Below, in pieces: positions 62,918-64,000 of a DNA stretch of 64,000 bases. The stretch's first letter is position 1; every line of letters begins with the position of its first letter. The notes under the pieces are model-generated. The model saw only the letters and a program-made list of their open reading frames with translations, searched no databases and had not been told where the DNA came from. The DNA lies in the NCBI GenBank assembly GCA_963678275.1, contig OY782765.1, forward strand, positions 4,588,001 to 4,652,000, read 5' to 3'. The position numbers and the translations under genes were made by a program. Origin of the DNA: G963677445 sp963678275 (GTDB lineage: Bacteria; Bacteroidota; Ignavibacteria; Ignavibacteriales; Melioribacteraceae).

Positions 62918-63655
62918 ATGCTGAAACAAATATTCAAAAATATATTAAACCGCCTCGGTTACGACATTCACAGGTTTGAGAATCTGCCATTCTTTCATTC
63001 GCTGTTATCCTCATATATCCAAAGAAAAGGGAAATTGTCATTCATTCAGATTGGCGCCAATGACGGAATAAGCAGCGATCCTCTTTACCGGTTTATTGAG
63101 CGAAACAGGGGAAAAGTAAGGGGAATTGTTGTTGAGCCGCTCCCCGACTATTTCGAAAAACTTAAGAAAAACTACCACGGTTTTCCTGAAATTACCGCTG
63201 TAAATAAAGCGATACATAACAGCGAGCGGGAAATGAATATCTACCGTGTAAACCCCGCCCGCTTAAATGAACTACCCGCATGGGCCGGGGGAATAGCCTC
63301 CTTTGACCCGGGGCATCACAGGCGCTCAGCTATTCCCGCCGATGTGATAATCGAAGAAAAGGTGGAATGTATCACCCTTGCCGAACTGACTGACAAATAC
63401 CACTGCCCCTCCCCCGATCTTCTGCAGATTGATACCGAAGGTTATGACGCCGAAATAATTCTCAATATTAATTTTGAGCGGATGAAACCGGCGGTAATCC
63501 ATTTTGAACATAACCTGAATGAAGGGGTTATGAATAAAGAAACATTTCAGAAAGTAACAACCCGCCTGCACGAAAACGGGTATGAAATATGGCTCGATGA
63601 TAATGACGCCACCGCATACCAGGGAGATATTTTTGTGAAGACGCCCGATAAGTGA
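62918..63655 (+). CDS. FkbM-family methyltransferase
   Basis: The 245-residue protein has the FkbM pattern: SFIQIGANDGISSDPLYRF (SAM-binding motif I), GIVVEPLPDYFEKLKKNY, AVNKAIHNSEREMNIYRV, VECITLAELTDKY, PDLLQIDTEGYDAEIILNI and PAVIHFEHN. These enzymes methylate sugars or polyketide-type hydroxyls and are often found with surface-polysaccharide genes, but no glycan gene is nearby in the window. No signal peptide is present. The stop is one base from the end of the convergent short-chain dehydrogenase. Confidence 0.88.
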   Translation: MLKQIFKNILNRLGYDIHRFENLPFFHSLLSSYIQRKGKLSFIQIGANDGISSDPLYRFIERNRGKVRGIVVEPLPDYFEKLKKNYHGFPEITAVNKAIHNSEREMNIYRVNPARLNELPAWAGGIASFDPGHHRRSAIPADVIIEEKVECITLAELTDKYHCPSPDLLQIDTEGYDAEIILNINFERMKPAVIHFEHNLNEGVMNKETFQKVTTRLHENGYEIWLDDNDATAYQGDIFVKTPDK

Positions 63656-63656
63656 T

Positions 63657-64000
63657 TCACGCGTCGGAATACCCGGTCATCTTATCGAATAAGCCGGGGG
63701 GAATAAGGCTGACCAGCTTTGTACCGATAACGGTGGGCAGCGGAAATTGTATTATCCGTTTCTCTTTTCTTATACCTTTCAGAATTATCCCCGCAGCTTT
63801 TTCGGGTGACATCAGGAAAGGCATCTTAAAATTATTTTTATCGGTCATGGGTGTTTTTACAAATCCCGGTTTTATGGTAATTATTTTTATACCGTAATCG
63901 GCAGCTTCTCTTCTCAGTCCCTCGAGAAAAATTGAGAGAGCCCCTTTGCTCGAACAATATAACCCGCTGCCTGAAAATCCCCTGTTATCGGCAAGGCTTG
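63657..64000 (-). CDS. Short-chain dehydrogenase/reductase (5' truncated by window edge)
   Basis: On the minus strand the frame is open to base 63998 and beyond the window. The visible ~114 residues are the C-terminal half of an SDR: the catalytic YxxxK motif is YCSSK (GSGLYCSSKGALSIFLEGLRRE), followed by ADYGIKIITIKPGFVKTPMTD and a C-terminal tail (MSPEKAAGIILKGIRKEKRII). Members use NAD(P)H to reduce or oxidise a small substrate. The NAD-binding glycine motif lies outside the window. It converges with the FkbM gene. Confidence 0.88.
   Translation of the reverse strand, partial: SLADNRGFSGSGLYCSSKGALSIFLEGLRREAADYGIKIITIKPGFVKTPMTDKNNFKMPFLMSPEKAAGIILKGIRKEKRIIQFPLPTVIGTKLVSLIPPGLFDKMTGYSDA

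Overview
The window looks like chromosomal DNA of an AT-rich, Gram-negative bacterium of the Bacteroidota/Ignavibacteriota/Calditrichota side of the FCB superphylum. The main reason is that eleven predicted secreted proteins end in the C-terminal signature PNPFN, followed by a small beta domain and a short basic tail; this is the type A sorting domain of the type IX secretion system (T9SS). Carboxypeptidase-plug TonB receptors, a FISUMP domain, LVIVD propellers and many palindromic intergenic repeats fit the same group. The exact phylum is inference.

Layout: 1-4.7 kb holds two tandem 14-repeat secreted propeller-like proteins, the first cut by the window edge. 5.1-6.4 kb is a peroxide-stress operon (PerR-type Fur regulator and AhpC peroxiredoxin) behind a perfect palindromic operator and closed by a terminator. 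6.6-8.9 kb has three unrecognised envelope proteins. 9.2-13.6 kb is a two-component pair: a soluble multi-PAS/GAF histidine kinase and a response regulator whose HD-GYP output domain has lost its catalytic residues. 13.6-15.3 kb is a repeat field. 15.3-17.7 kb has a DUF3667 membrane protein and an IS3-family element with a clear -1 frameshift site. 17.8-27.2 kb is a run of four arylsulfotransferase-like secreted proteins. 27.2-33.4 kb has a methyltransferase and a three-member family of secreted proteins, one of them split by an IS630-family insertion with an exact TA duplication.

33.8-45 kb carries an LVIVD-repeat protein, a TonB receptor with a His-rich small membrane protein, a GyrI-like protein, and a second cluster of hemerythrin-like protein, LuxR-type regulator, possible 47-residue peptide and a paralogous TonB receptor. 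45-46.7 kb is another repeat field. 46.7-52.3 kb is a complete tripartite RND efflux operon. 52.7-53.6 kb is a ParE/RelE-type toxin-antitoxin pair followed by a dead BrnA antitoxin.

53.9-58.5 kb encodes the most striking protein: a 1529-residue STAND ATPase made of an N-terminal helical/winged-helix-like region, TIR, NACHT, pentapeptide-like linker and fourteen almost identical WD40 repeats. It resembles an anti-phage or self/non-self sensor. 58.5-60.2 kb is a repeat field with a MITE-like element, three 349-bp tandem repeats and a nested-palindrome element. 60.4-64 kb has a serine beta-lactamase-like hydrolase, a FISUMP/T9SS protein with a palindrome inserted in frame, an FkbM methyltransferase and a cut short-chain dehydrogenase. 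No tRNA, rRNA or CRISPR array was seen.
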